This document shows positions 1-36,155 of a stretch of DNA of 64,000 nt, piece by piece. This DNA comes from Elysia crispata (lineage: Eukaryota; Mollusca; Gastropoda; Plakobranchidae), in contig JAWDGP010001431.1 in assembly GCA_033675545.1 (NCBI GenBank), forward strand, positions 15,001 to 79,000. Direction: 5' to 3'. Within the stretch, counting starts at the first letter, position 1; the number at the start of each line of letters is the position of its first letter. The notes under the pieces are model-generated. The model worked only from the letters and a program-made list of their open reading frames with translations, made no database searches and was not told the DNA's origin. A program made the position numbers and the translations under genes.

Positions 1-168
1 TTGTGAAGAATAGAAATGTCTCATGCTGGAAATCCTGCAGCAGTTTGTGAAGAATAGAAATGTCCCATGTAGCGAACCGAAAACCCCAAAGAGTATCATT
101 TCAAAGGTGGTGCAAAACAAAACAAAACAAAAACCTCAAAAGAATTATTCTGGAAAAGCAAGTACAGA

Positions 169-1220
169 ATACCTCATGCATCCCTCGTAGTAGATTGTAT
201 AGAACACCTCATGAATCTCTCATGATAGATTGTATAGAACACCTCATGAATCTCTCATGATAGATTGTATAGAACAGCTCATGAATTCCTCGTAGTAGAT
301 TGTACATAACACCTCATTAATCTCTCATGATAGATTGTATAGAACACCTCATGAATCTCACGTAGTAGATTGTACATAACACCTCATTAATCTCTCATGA
401 TAGATTGTATAGAACACCTCATGAATCCCTCATGATAGATTGCCTAGAACACCTCATGAATCCCTTGTAGTAGATTGTACAGAATACCTCATGAATCCTT
501 TGTAGTATATTTACAGAATACCTCATAAATGCCTCATGATGGATTGTATAGAACACCTCATGAACCCCTCGTAGTAGATTGTACATAACACCTCATGAAT
601 CTCTCATGATAGACTGTATAGAACACCTCATGAATCCCTCATGATAGATTGCCTAGAACACCTCATGAATCCCTTGTAGTAGATTGTACAGAATACCTCA
701 TAAATGCCTCATGATAGATTGTATAGAACACCTCATGAATCCCTTGTAGTAGATTGTACAGAATACCTCATAAATGTCTCATAATAGATTGTATAGAACA
801 CCTCATGAACCCCTCGTAGTAGATTGTACATAACACCTCAAGAATCTCTCATGATAGATTGTATAGAACAGCTCATGAATCCCTCGTAGTAGATTGTATA
901 TAACACCTCATGAATCTCTCATGATAGATTGTGCATAACAGCTCATTAATCCCTCGTAGTAGATTGTACATAGCACCTCATGAATCTCTCATGATAGATT
1001 GTACATAACAGCTCATGAATCCCTCGTAGTAGATTGTACATAACACATCATGAATCTCTCATAGTAGATTGTGCATAACAGCTCATGAATCCCTCGTAGT
1101 AGATTGTACATAACACCTTATGAATCTCTCATAGTAGATTGTGCCTAACAGCTCATGAATCCCTCGTGGTAGGTAGTAAAGAAGACTTCATGAATCCCTC
1201 ATGGTAAATTGCACAGAACA
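169..1220. repeat. Minisatellite, about 35-bp unit in alternating variants
   Basis: Roughly 29 diverged copies of a unit of about 35 bp lie head to tail. Each has a ctcatgaat core followed by either tcatgatagattgtatag or tcgtagtagattgtacata. The two variants often alternate, suggesting a dimeric unit of about 70 bp that expanded secondarily. The array probably lies in an intron of the receptor gene whose last exon begins at 2261. A short direct repeat (gtgaagaatagaaatgtc at 3 and 45) precedes it. Confidence 0.9.
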
Positions 1221-1403
1221 AAAAACGGACGGATTATCGCACAATGTACCTTACAGATTTTCTAAGTCCCGAAATTGTGTTGGTAAGGGGTAAAGGAATG
1301 TAACACCCTTTAAATAAACATGGTATGTCGAACACAAAGCAAATGTCCTGAAAAGTGCAGACTGAAAACGGATGCAGGATGCCTTGAAACGCAAGGATAA
1401 GAG

Positions 1404-1738
1404 ACTAAAATTCATGAGGATAAAACGCTAAGATCTATGAGGATGAGAGACTAAAATTCATGAGGATGAAACACTAAGATCTATGAGAATGAGAGACTAA
1501 AATTTATGAGGATAAAACACTAAGATCTATGAGGATGAGGGACTAAAATCCATGAGGATAAAACACTAAGATCTATGAGGATAAGGGACTAAAATCCGTG
1601 AGGATGAAACACTAAGATCTATGAGGATGAGAGACTAAAATCCATGAGGATAAAACACTAAGATCTATGAGGATGAGAGACTAAAATCCATGAGGATAAA
1701 ACACTAAGATCTATGAGGATGAGGGACAAAAATCCATG
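1404..1738. repeat. Minisatellite, 46-bp unit
   Basis: About seven copies of a 46-bp unit, each combining actaaaatccatgaggat with cactaagatctatgagg. The first three starts, at 1404, 1450 and 1496, are exactly 46 bp apart. Copies differ by a few substitutions. The array gives way to looser gatgat-rich DNA. Confidence 0.9.
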
Positions 1739-1990
1739 AGGGTATGATACCAAGACCCATGATGATGAAAGATCAAGATCCATGATGATGATGATGATGA
1801 TTAGGATGATGATATGCCTGGAATAATTAGAATAATAGACAAAGACCCATGATAATGATACGGGCTTTAGAATTATGTTATTCTACGACCTATGAGATGA
1901 AAATGGGCCCAAAATCAGTAGTATCAGAGACCAAGACCAATCAGAATTAGAATTGACCTAGAATCATGGAGATTAGGGACCGGAAGTCAT
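1739..1990. repeat. Degenerate GAT-rich low-complexity stretch
   Basis: Runs of gatgatgat and related words (gatcaagatccatgatgatg, agaccaagacc) decay to unique sequence. It may be an old extension of the neighbouring 46-bp array. No coding signal was found. Confidence 0.5.
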
Positions 1991-2260
1991 TGACGGCACA
2001 TAATTAGTATAGCCAAAGAAAAGCTTTTTTCTCTTCAAAAAGATTCTAAAACACTTTAGGAGTCCTTAAGCCTCTTGAGAAAAAAGTAGTTCACATTAAT
2101 TTATGAACTTACATGGCCCACTCTCCTAGCCACCAGAGACTTGTGAATTTAGATAGATCTAGCGATGAATTTGCCTGTCTTAATTGGGAAGTTTCAAAAC
2201 TGTTATGGATGGGTTCTTTTTAGTTTGGTATAAAAAGATCTACACTCTATCTGTGTACAG

Positions 2261-2494
2261 GATTCTGAGCGACCGCCCAGCAACCATTTGGAGAGACCAA
2301 CAAAGACTCCTGTTCTCAGAATGACCCCGGCTGATGCCAAGGACGATGCGGCTACTCCTGATGATGATGACCTCAAGATCACGTGGCAGATAGTAGCTGA
2401 CGCCATGGATGCCGTGTGTCTCCGGTTCTACACCATTTTCATCGGCCTTCTCACCTTCATCTTCTTGTTAACAATGGTTTTAGGGCAGGCTTAG
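2261..2494 (+). CDS. Terminal exon of a nicotinic-receptor-like Cys-loop channel subunit (partial, 3' end)
   Basis: The open frame runs from an acceptor (ctgtgtacag, AG at 2259-2260) to TAG at 2492-2494 and encodes 77 residues. The first part is hydrophilic (TPADAKDDAATPDDDD), as expected for the end of the M3-M4 cytoplasmic loop. It is followed by ITWQIVADAMDAVCLRFY and then a hydrophobic segment, TIFIGLLTFIFLLTMVL, ending GQA. A W-x-x-V-A-x-x-x-D stretch leading into a final membrane helix and a short extracellular tail is the normal C-terminus of nicotinic acetylcholine receptor subunits. All upstream exons (ligand-binding domain, M1-M3) lie outside the window. The exact subunit and the channel's ion selectivity cannot be told from M4 alone. 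Another pentameric channel subunit is the main alternative. Confidence 0.6.
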   Translation, partial: DSERPPSNHLERPTKTPVLRMTPADAKDDAATPDDDDLKITWQIVADAMDAVCLRFYTIFIGLLTFIFLLTMVLGQA

Positions 2495-2747
2495 ATTTTT
2501 ACACTGACCAATAAGATGCACACAGCCATAGATGCATGTAACAAGTTAAACCGTGGCTATGATCGTCGGTCCGATGTGTACAGAGATTAATTTCTTTTCC
2601 AATCTTCAAACAATACTATTCTGAACACTATTTATAATTAACGTCCTCATTGTGGACATAGACATGGTTGACTGTTGATCTTGTTGTTTGGCTGTGTTGA
2701 GGTAGAGATAATAATCAAATACCAGTATTGTGTTAAAACCTTTCTGG

Positions 2748-2753
2748 AATAAA
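2748..2753 (+). promoter_or_regulatory. Poly(A) signal AATAAA of the receptor-like gene
   Basis: A canonical aataaa occurs 254 bp after the stop codon of the receptor-like exon, followed by T/G-containing sequence (tttgtgtattg). It would give a 3' UTR of about 270-280 nt. Confidence 0.5.
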
Positions 2754-2774
2754 TTTGTGTATTGAACCCACACT

Positions 2775-5700
2775 AAATCTCATATTCGGAACCCAAAAAA
2801 TTGTAATTTTTGTAAAGTTGTTCTGGAAGGGGCCTAGTAAATATGGACCTAATCCTAACAGTTGATATAAATTTTGTAAGACAACATTTTTTAATTCACT
2901 TCCTAGAAATCTTTTATTTGGATTCTATAGCAGTCTGCAAAATTAATGTGTATCTCAAATGTTCACTTTATGCATTTTTTCTCAATTTAAAGTAAAATTT
3001 TTTCGAACAATTGATATTCTGGTGTTTATAAAAGAATGAATAATGCGATTATCCTTTCGTTGAATATATGATTTTTAAAAAATAATTCTCTTGTTTCTAA
3101 TATAGAGAAAAAAAACAATATTTAGTTTGTGCTCAACAAAAATTTTTATAAAAAAATATCTGATGATCTAAAATAAGTTTGATTTCAAAACTGAGCTTAT
3201 ACTTTAGAGAGATTTTAAACAACAGCTTGAGATGAATATTTCAGAAACTGAATACAATCCATGCATATACTCATAATCACTGGTGGTCAGAAATCATCGC
3301 AGAAAGTTCACTGATCATCTTGACATATCTACATACTTTAAACATCTCAGAAAGTTGCTGAGCATTACATAAAATTTTAACTCTTTCTAATTGTTATAGA
3401 CATTGCATACATTTGACTGGTCATTTTGATAAATTATATTTTTGAATACTCTCTCTCTCTCTTGCTCTCTTTTGCTGTTAGAGGAAAAACAAAAGAGAAA
3501 ACAAATAACCTAGTAAGAAAGTGTTCATCACCTTTATTTACAATGGTCATATTTCAACAACAGATGCAAATTTTTATATTGCTATTTTAAAAGAACTTGC
3601 TACTAAACTTTAATAAACAATTGTGCTGTGATATTTTAAAAAACAAAGTTGAGAAAGCATGCCAAACCATTTTAATTTATATGTCAAAGAAAAATATGAC
3701 AAAATATTTGAAAAGAATCAAAGAGACGGATTTTTTTCTAATTAACTATAGAAAGCATAGAGTTTGGCACCTAGTTACACAAGTAATGATCTCTAATCAA
3801 GAATATTTTAAAGATGTCCATAGCATTATTTCGTTGTACATTTTTTTATTGACTTGCACATTTTAAGATAGTAATATTACAACTTTTTTTTTTCAAAAGC
3901 ATTGTTACCAGCAGAGCCATTCAATGATATAGGTTCCCCAGCAAAAAAAAAAGCTATCGCTTGAGGTGCTAGTAACATCTTTAAGCAGAACTCATGACTT
4001 AAAACTAGGTCCAGTAAACTTATATTCCAAAAAACCTTTTTCAGGAATAGCAAAAAAAGAAAATTAAGTTGTTTGTTCTTCCAAATTTTTTATAAGCTGA
4101 AAAATGATAAAACAAAACGACGCTGTCCTAAACTGCTTGAAAAATAAAAACAGCCCAGCTTATTTGAATTAAAATTTAGCATGTCAACTTCATGGGTAAA
4201 AGCAATGAGAAACAATCCAGGACAAAAAAAATAGGCAAACTGCAGATGTCAGTAAAAAAAAAATCTTATCTCCATAAATTCTCCAACTGCATTCATTTCA
4301 ACTCTATTCTGCCATGTCTAACTTTGAGATCACACAAAATATATTTTAAGACAATTCATATTTCATTTCATTTAGACCATCATGCAATCCACCAAGAATC
4401 AGTTTTATGAAACATGTGACTATTTTCTAGTAAATTTCTGATAAGGCATATGATTAAAATATGTATATTATTTTTATAATTTTAAGACTGATGTGAATTT
4501 CTTCTTTTGAGCTTCATAAAATTTCATACTTTATACATTTTTGTGCCTTCGCAAAGTAAAGAAAAAATAAAAAGAGAAGAAAAAAAACTTTCAGAATTTG
4601 CTGCACCAAGGAACGAGCCCAAGCCAAGCCTGTTAGGGATATTGGATCAATACTGACCTGGTGTTGGCTGCATGCTTGAATAGAGCAAAGGAAATGATTT
4701 TGACTGGGCAAACTTCTGATATTGATATTCATACTATCATCTATCAGTAAAAGGAAAACATTATCTTTGATTTGATGTCAAAGCATGAAAAGAACTGTAA
4801 ACAGAAAATTTTTACTATGATATTAATACAACAAAACATATATTTGCCCATATCATGATGGCAATAAAATGACATACAGGCATCATACAGTAGGCCAAGA
4901 AATAAAAATAAAAATTGACTAAAATAATTTAAGTTATCTTGGACTTTGGACGGAGAAATGTTCTTAAAAAAAAAATTGAGATTTCTTCAGCTTAAACTGC
5001 TTTAAAAGTGGAATGTGTCACAAAGAAGAATTGGCAATAACAATGCATTACAACAAATTCTTTTGGAATAAAACAACAGATAGTGAGATGTGAGCGAAGG
5101 ACTAGGAAAGAGAGAAATGTCAGAGTTAATGTAATTACATATGACAATTTTAATGCAATTTACTTCATAGAGCCAACAATATCCCAACCACCCAAAACTG
5201 CTTTAATGCTGCAATATGTAGACACATTTTTTAAATTAATCTTTTCTTGTTAACAAGAAGATATAGATTGAATGCCTTTCTTTGAGATAAAGGTGAACGT
5301 TAATAAATAGGACACAATGAAACTTATTGTTGCAGGACTATCTCATTCAAGTGTATCTACAGGTTAGTCTTGAATTCCATGTTAATACTATCCTGCCTAA
5401 AAAACTCCCAAGTGACAGAACATTCATGAAACCAACTTTCTTTCCTTGTTCCTTTGTAACCATTTTTACCATCGATTTTGTGGTTAAAAAGAGCGGCAAT
5501 CTTCATAAATGCATTACTGGGAGCTATGAAAAGACCACTTGTAGAGATAAAATGTTTCAAAAACAAGACATTACTTTTATATGTAGAAACATAATTCATC
5601 TATGATTTTGAAGATCAACCTTGCTTCTTAATCTTCTTTCCGATGATAGCCAGTGAAGTTTCAGGCTTCAGACCTGAACTTAAAAAAGCAATAACCCTCC

Positions 5701-7145
5701 AAGGATAAAACCCATGTACCTTGAAATTTATCATTTGCACAAACTCTCAGAAATGGAATTTTGGAAGATAGGTGCTTTCTTTTGTTTATGATCTCAAGTC
5801 AATTAGACAAAGTGAAAAAAATCTTGGCAACATTATTATAATCAACAGCTTGAAGCCCAAGCTACCATAATGAGGGGGAGGAGAAGGAAAGTTCATACAA
5901 TAGGCATCTCCAACATTTCATATTGAAAAATTTGAATAATGATAATGATGATAAAAATATTTTTTTTCTTTCCATTATATAGATTAAAGAGCTTTTCTTT
6001 TCAAGTATCTTATAGGCAATGCAGCACTAAATAAATCCATCTTCAAACAATGCTTATCAAGAACAATAACTTTTAATAGTGATATTTCTTTATTAGAAAC
6101 GTTATACATGCATCATTTTTTAGAAAAGAAAGACACTGGAAATGTTAACTATGAGCTAAGACCCCTTAAAGGCTGAATTTGATGAAGAATTTTAACAGCA
6201 AACAATTTACAGAGAGAACAACAAATATTCAAGTACGCTATTTTGATTACACATATTACATATATCCTGATTTTAAAATATTATAACTTGTAAGCCTCAC
6301 CTCCATATAGCACATGATAGCAAACGCAGAAGGATTAACTAAAACTGTTCTGGGCAACAAAAAAAATTAAAATAGTCAAAAAGTTAATAACTATGAGGAT
6401 GAAACTAACATAACTAGGGGAAAAAAAACAAAAAACAAAACTAAAAAGGCATATACAAGAATTCTTTACAAATGAAAATTCATAATTTTCCTGCCCAAGT
6501 GCCTCTGATGCATGTCATGATATAATCTCAGTGCAATCAGAGTTAATGCTGCGATAATGGCAGGAGTTGAATAAAGATAAATTCTTAGCCTTGAGCAGTT
6601 TTAAAAGAAATATGATGTCAAATATGAGTTACTCAAATCATTATCCACTGAATTACGTAATAAGCAAACACCTTTGCACTCATAAAATGAGTCAGGTTAA
6701 GAATGGGGAAACAGCTGATGACACTGAATGCCAGAATGTTAGACAAAAAACCAAATGAAAAAATTGCATGATTCAAAAAAGATTTTCATTCAGGGAACTC
6801 ATACTACATTTACTTGATTTAAGTATGAAAATTAAAAATCAAATCATACGGATGATACTGAAGCTTCATTTATCTTTCCATTGGCAACACTGATAGAACA
6901 AAAGGGATCATTGAAACATATCCCGGACACAACTTCAAGAGTAAATTATAACGCAAAGCATTAAAATATCTCTACTGTTGTAACAAATTTATCAGTATAT
7001 CATTCTACTACTTCATTTTGTTGCAAATATAGAAATGCACTAGTATGAATCCATTTTACAAAAAATTAAACACATAGGCATAATTAAGGAATCCACCCAA
7101 AATGTACACACATAACATCATGAATAATAATACACCTCATAAATA
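2775..7145. other. Intergenic AT-rich DNA, no gene recognised
   Basis: Very AT-rich sequence with homopolymer runs. Short open frames (for example 3597-3866, 5327-5605 and its complement 5357-5599) show no codon structure, splice context or recognisable similarity. It separates the convergent receptor-like (+) and BBS9 (-) genes. Confidence 0.6.
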
Positions 7146-7149
7146 AGTT

Positions 7150-7172
7150 TTTATTTAGGGTGAGTATTTATT
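7150..7172 (-). promoter_or_regulatory. Two poly(A) signals of the BBS9 gene
   Basis: On the minus strand AATAAA occurs at 7172-7167 and again at 7155-7150, about 230-250 nt after the BBS9 stop codon at 7402-7400. Spacing and orientation fit the end of the transcript. Confidence 0.5.
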
Positions 7173-7399
7173 TTTTGTACAATAGTTAAAAAATATCACA
7201 ATTACTACAATAGAGCAGAAACAGTTAAAGAAATCAACCTGAATAAACGCTATTATTTTCGACATATCCCCTATGTCTATAACGGCTTGTTAAGTCATCC
7301 ATAGTGAAGAGATTTGGCAGAGATCAGTTCTACACATTGGTTTTCCATGTGATTGTCTTTCACAAAATGCCACTCTTTACCAGTGGATATCTTTGCCTT

Positions 7400-30816
<23,417 letters not shown>

Positions 30817-30836
30817 TCTACTTGCAATCACCTATT
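30817..30836 (-). promoter_or_regulatory. BBS9: BBS9 start context and probable 5' UTR splice acceptor
   Basis: The ATG at 30816-30814 is preceded by gtgattgcaagtaga. Upstream on the minus strand, a pyrimidine-containing stretch (ccctttccattctg) leads to gatgaatag, a plausible acceptor. The first exon may therefore be non-coding and lie further upstream, possibly near 33.2 kb. Confidence 0.35.
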
Positions 30837-31750
30837 CATCACAGAATGGAAAGGGCAATACTTATTATTATAGAACCTATTTCAAATTTTGTTGATGATT
30901 TATCATTAATATAACTTTTAAATTAAATTAACTCAGTATCTATCATCCTCCGAGAGAACACATGAGGAAAAAAAATCAAATTTCTGCAATAGAAGACATT
31001 TATATAAATAATCAAAAAAAGTTTATAAATGATAGTGTAAGACATTAACAAGTTAAGAGATAGATAGTCATAATACAGCAATGGATTGTAGGAGGTTGAG
31101 ATGGCAGCATGTACTTGCTTCATATTCAATGGGAAATTTTCCAGTTATGGAAAAAAAAAATATATTACACTAACTCATTACATTCGGTTTGCCACATTAT
31201 GTGGCGGTAAAAAATACCATTTTTTTATCTCTTGCCACAAAGTGTGGCACATATACTAACATATTCTAATCTAGTCCTTACTAATAAAAGCCAACCCAGC
31301 TAATAGAAAACAGATGTTGACACAATTGGCGTTCAGTGTGGAGCTTTTTACAGTATTGAGGGAAGAATTCTCCAATCTTTTCCAGTAATTTTTTTTCCAT
31401 TGTTTCTATTTTTGCTAGCCTGTTGCTGTTAACAGCAGATCCCAGTGAACATGAAGAATAGGCCTCAACACTATACAAGCTCTGAAGCACGAAAAACAGT
31501 CAGTAAGTAGATGGAGAGATGAATCCCACTCTAATTCTAATTCAGAGACCAATGTTATTATGAAAGATCTAGATCTAGACATACACTTGCAAAAAGAAGC
31601 AAGATTAGGTGACCATAAAAAAAAAATGAGCATACCAAGTTAAAATAAACTTTATCATAGTTCTATAGTCCTTTATTTTGATATCTGTTTTGTGAGAATT
31701 GGATAATTTTTTACAAAGTTATGGTGCAAAAAATCCTAGAACATAGGCAG
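30837..31750. other. AT-rich non-coding DNA upstream of the BBS9 ATG
   Basis: No coding exon recognised. A mirrored tgtggca word pair (acattatgtggcgg and caaagtgtggcac near 31195-31250) is the only local structure. Confidence 0.4.
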
Positions 31751-31754
31751 AGTA

Positions 31755-32590
31755 TATAAGTGAGCTTTTCGAAGACCACAGAAAGGATTACAATGTAATG
31801 AAACGCAATTTTGCTGGTCCACCTATCATGAAGGATGAGATCCGGGTGGCAATAAGACAAAATTAGGCAAAGCAACAGGCCAAGACAGAATATCAGTGGA
31901 ACTTAGAAGCACTCGAATTGATAAGATCAGAACATTTACTCAAAGAAATCTATGACGCAGGTCAGATTCAACTAGACATCTCTAAATATCAAGCAAAAGG
32001 ATCAATTCAAATACTTGGGTATTTTAATATCAAGGGATGTTCATAATTAACAACACTGAAATTGCATCAAGAATAACAAAAGCAAAAAAGATTTTTCAGA
32101 GAATGAAATCAATACTAACAATCACATCTCGATTCTCCCAAGAAGTTCTAAGAGCCCTGGAGTGCCATAGAGATATTGAAACTATTCTGATCTACCGATG
32201 TGAAGGTTTGACAATTTCAAAAGAGGTACAAAAGAAACTGAAGGCAACAGAAATGTGGTTCCTTTGGAGGATGCCATGAATCTCATGGACTGCAAAAAAA
32301 TCAACTGAAACAGTGTTAGGAGAATCCAACACAACAAAGTCACTCCTTCAAAATACGTAAACGCCAAGCAAACTTTTTTGGCAATATGATGAGAAAAGAG
32401 AAACTAGAATATCTTGTGAAACTGGGATGATCGAATGAAAAGGCAGCATGGGAAAACTGCTTGAAAAGATGTTGGATGGACTAACAAAGTGACTCAAAGT
32501 AGGAAGAGTGACAGAAGCACTGAAAGCGATGAGAGATAGAGATGCTTGAAAGGTCATGATTGCCTACACTAAAGAGTATGGCACCTGATT
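31755..32590 (+). mobile_element. LINE fragment, internally deleted
   Basis: It begins with LFEDHRKDYNVMKRNF and PPIMKDEIRVAI, typical of the linker before the RT domain. It then skips most of the RT core and resumes with YQAKGSIQILGYF, TEIASRITKAKKIFQRMKSI, RALECHRDIETILIYRCEG and KLKATEMWFLWRMP. It ends in remnants of KRQANFFGNMMR, LDGLTK and KVMIAYTKEYGT-like words. Several frameshifts and stops are present. It is the same family as the copies at 20.4 and 63 kb. It lies just upstream of the first BBS9 coding exon, perhaps in a 5' UTR intron. Confidence 0.85.
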
Positions 32591-34107
32591 TATGGTGCAA
32601 ATGGTATCACCTATGCATACCCATATTTTGGACCAAAAAATAGCTCAGTAACTATGTGGATCTTGCCTCCGTATACTACGAGTTAACTTTGTATGCATAT
32701 CAACCTTCACCAAAACTATAACAGGAATATTAACCAATATCATTCAGTAATAAATTAATTCTCATACAACAGAAATATTAGTTACATTCAAAAGAGCAAG
32801 CCTCCTTTAGATTCATTAGTAAATAAGGAAAGCCTGCATAGTATTTTTAAGAATTTTTTTAATTGCAGCTGTACATAGAATGTTTGGCTATAGCTGTTTG
32901 GAGATAAAAGACCCAAAGTTTCATTTAAATGTCCGAACTACTCTAATCTAGGTTTATGTCTTGAAATAAATGTAAAAAAAAATCTTGATCTAGATCTATG
33001 TAAGCTTAGGACGTGAGAATAAATCGATAATTGGTGCAGACTGGTACCCTTTTGAACTCAACAATTCCGACCAAAGCATGCAAATAAATTTCTATTAACC
33101 CAGGTCTGAAACTGCTCCGCACCTATGAAACGTTAGCTATCTTTACATAATTTCATGTCGAACAGATTAACATGAATTTGTTCGAAATGGAAAACGTTCA
33201 GACTGTCTAACTCTGAATACTGTTGCTGTGCCTAAACAAACATTCTTTTATGTTGCGCATGCGCGAAGGGTAATGGAATTTTCGTCGGCCAGTCATGTAT
33301 TTTATACTTACTACTGGTCGTGAAAATCTGAGCGGGTCCAGGGTTTTCATATAAACGAACGGTGGAATGTCTTTTTTCAAATATCTTTTCCGCCCTATAA
33401 TCATTATAGGCCTGTTATGTCTAACTTTGTAAAAAAGAAAGGTTGTGAGTGAATGAATTTCAAAATTAATTTAGTGAAAGCGAAATTGGAAAAAAGAGAC
33501 AGATTTTTTAAATCCTAATCACGTAGGGCATTCATTCGTAATTAGGCCTACTGGTCTTGATAATAATGTCTTTTATTTTACTGAAATATAGATCTACCTG
33601 TATCTTATTAGATCTTAGAAATATTTCTTAAATATGCATCCTTTTATCTGTTTGAGCATGGATCTTTTTTAACGAGTTATCTGGTTCAAGTCACCATTAC
33701 AAACTTAAAAAACGACAAGCATAGATACCTTTACATATTCTTTAGATGGGTTATCTTTCTTTGAGGAATGTATGAGGTTAGCGTAGCCAACGCCCATTTA
33801 GAACTTTCTTAATCTCTTGAAAGCCACAGAGTGTGTTCGAAACTAAATCATGTTTTATATTAATGGTGCACGCCTTACCTGGCAAAGAACCGAAGAAGTG
33901 CACCAATGGCTCATTTTGGTATACCGATAACATTACATTTCAGTAAATTAGAAAGATTTTTTTTTTGTAAGAAAGAGTATATAATGATACTGGCTCGCTG
34001 ATACTCCTCAAATTTGAATAGGAAATATCTTTCTACCTTCTTTCCCTCCCTCTGTTAACTTTGGTGAGATGCCTTCATAATCCATATCACATGTTCATCC
34101 TAATATC
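32591..34107. other. Non-coding DNA containing the NRF1-like site
   Basis: No convincing exon on either strand; the minus-strand open frame at 33207-33404 has no recognised similarity. Contains the palindrome at 33254 and tagatctag-type words. Confidence 0.4.
33254..33265. promoter_or_regulatory. NRF1-type palindrome, candidate BBS9 promoter element
   Basis: TGCGCATGCGCG matches the palindromic NRF1 consensus (YGCGCAYGCGCR) at every position. It sits in the only conspicuously CpG-containing patch upstream of BBS9, 2.4 kb from the ATG. NRF1 sites are common in promoters of broadly expressed genes. The assignment needs a non-coding first exon near here. Confidence 0.35.
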
Positions 34108-34111
34108 TATA

Positions 34112-36023
34112 TGTAAGCGGGTGGAAAGTTTGATGATGTCTATTGTGTGATTTCATGTAAATTCTCTAATTTTATTGGCCATTATTGGCGCTAAGTTGAT
34201 CATCCGCCCTTCTGGCGGTTTATTTCTTTCTATTCTATGTAATTCTTAGTATGTTGTAATGGTTACATTACTAGCGGTATTCATGTTTCTTTTGTTTCTG
34301 TCCAGCTGGCCAGAGAAGCTTGACTTCGGTCGGCTTCAGATGTAACAAACTTTCTTTGATTAGGGAATCTTGGGAGATTTGGGGGAGCTAGATGCTAATT
34401 GTGTTTATTTGATCATAAGATTTAGATGTAACGGACTGTTTCTGTGATCTCGGTCAGGTACAGTTATTCTGAGGAAACGGGTGTCCAGCTGGACGGGGAG
34501 AAATTTTGCACGTCGGTCGGCGTTGATCTTTGTAGGGGGAAGTTTTAAAGTGGATCGGGGAAACCAGGGAACTCTTTGTCTGGGAATTTTGCCGACTGGC
34601 TTGATAGTATAAGTAGTGATTAGAAAGACCAGTGGTCAGTACATTTTTGGAGTTTAGTGAGAGGGCCTACGTGACGCGTTGTATTTTTGTTATCAAGCCT
34701 TCGCTTGAGAATTGTATTGGATTACTGAATGTTGTTTGCATTTCTTCGATTGAGATTGTGGATATTTTTTTTATTCTATTTTAGAGTACTGACTTTATGT
34801 TTGGATTTTACACGTGTATTGCATACCTCCGTGATTCGGGGAAGGCTTTTCTGAGCCCTTTGAGTCTATTGATTTTGTTCGCCTCTTGGTCGGGTTCTTT
34901 GTAACGTTCTTTGTAACTTCTTTCTTTGTTCTTTATACTAGTTCTGAATTCTAATTTCTAGCTTCTGCATTCTAGTTTGGTTCTGGATCTAGTTCTGTTC
35001 TTTTGTTACCTTTTAAAGCATTTTCACTATTTTTAGTTTTGGTATTTTGAATTGAAATTAATAGGCCTACTTGAAATATTGTGGAATTGGTTTTGTTTAG
35101 TTTTGTAATTCTAAGTGGTAATCTGTTTTAGTTTTGGGTTTGAGATTGCTAGTTTTGTTTTAATAGTGTGGTTTTGATATTTTGGGATAACTACTTAAAG
35201 TTGATTATTATTTTTATCTTCGGTCTTTAGCCCTGTTATTACTGAAATTGGGCTTATTGAGATATTGAATTTATTTGGAGTTTGTAGTTCTATTCACTTA
35301 CTTTTTTTTCTTTTGCACTATTACAATTATTTCAACCTAATAAAGCTCTAGTATAGACTATTTCAAATTTATCTGTGCGCCTTATTTTGATTATTTCGTT
35401 ATCGCAGCAATAATTTTTTTTTTTTAATTAGTTGTTTTGTTATCACAGCAATTCATTAGCTAGTTTATTTGGTTTTTTTTTTGTTTTTTTTTTGTGGTGT
35501 TCGTGTAGGTTATACAGTTTTCCTCTCTTAGAGACAATAGAGTCCACCAGCCAACATATGGCGCTTTTGCGAGCAAGGTTGGAATAGTCCTAGAGCAGGT
35601 TGGAATAGTCATAGAGCAGGGTTGGAACTGTTTTTTGAGTGTTCGGATAGTAGTTGTTTAGAGTTGTGGTTTAGTTATAGGCTAGTATTTGGTAAAATTG
35701 TAGTTGTTCGTGGTAACGGTATTGACATTGTTTATAGATTGTTCGCAGTTTTTGACGTAGGGTTTGTGGAAGTGGTATAACCCAACCAGTGAGCATGGAA
35801 ATCCGGAAGACTGCTGGGCTACTGAAACTGTTCAAGCAACTTCTTGCTAAGCAGGAGAAGGATCTCGTGGCTGCACTGAAGGAGCAGGCAGAGGAGGTGG
35901 ACAGCCTTATTCAAAAGGTCCAAGGGCTGCAGGAGTTTTTTCGGCGCCAGTTTGTGCAGGTTATACAGTTTTCCTCTCTTTATCTTTAGAGAGAGAAGAG
36001 ACAGCAGAGTCCACCATCCAACA
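34112..36023 (+). mobile_element. LTR-retrotransposon fossil, Ty3/Gypsy-like, mostly lost
   Basis: A long 5' LTR-like segment starts TGTAAGC at 34112 and ends CA at 35556, with an AATAAA near 35339. Two bases on, TGGCGCTTTTGCGAGC fits a primer-binding site. A leader and a short Gag-like open frame (about 35795-35989, alpha-helical, Lys/Glu/Gln-rich) follow. A second copy of the LTR 3' end (about 65 bp, to 36023) closes it. The four bases tata flank both sides, a possible target duplication. Most of the internal region and nearly all of the 3' LTR are missing. It is a broken, deleted copy. Its age is unclear. Confidence 0.5.
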
Positions 36024-36155
36024 TATAGCTCTATAGAAATAAATTATTGCAAACAAAGTCACAGTAATTGACGAACTAAATACACCTTGTTTAGGATGGC
36101 ATGTAGTAGCCATAATTAGCTTAAAGCACTTAGCAGGGCAGCAAACGTCTTTTGA

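Noticed and set aside
169-1220. CRISPR-like array
   Set aside because: Contiguous diverged tandem units without unique spacers, in eukaryotic DNA.
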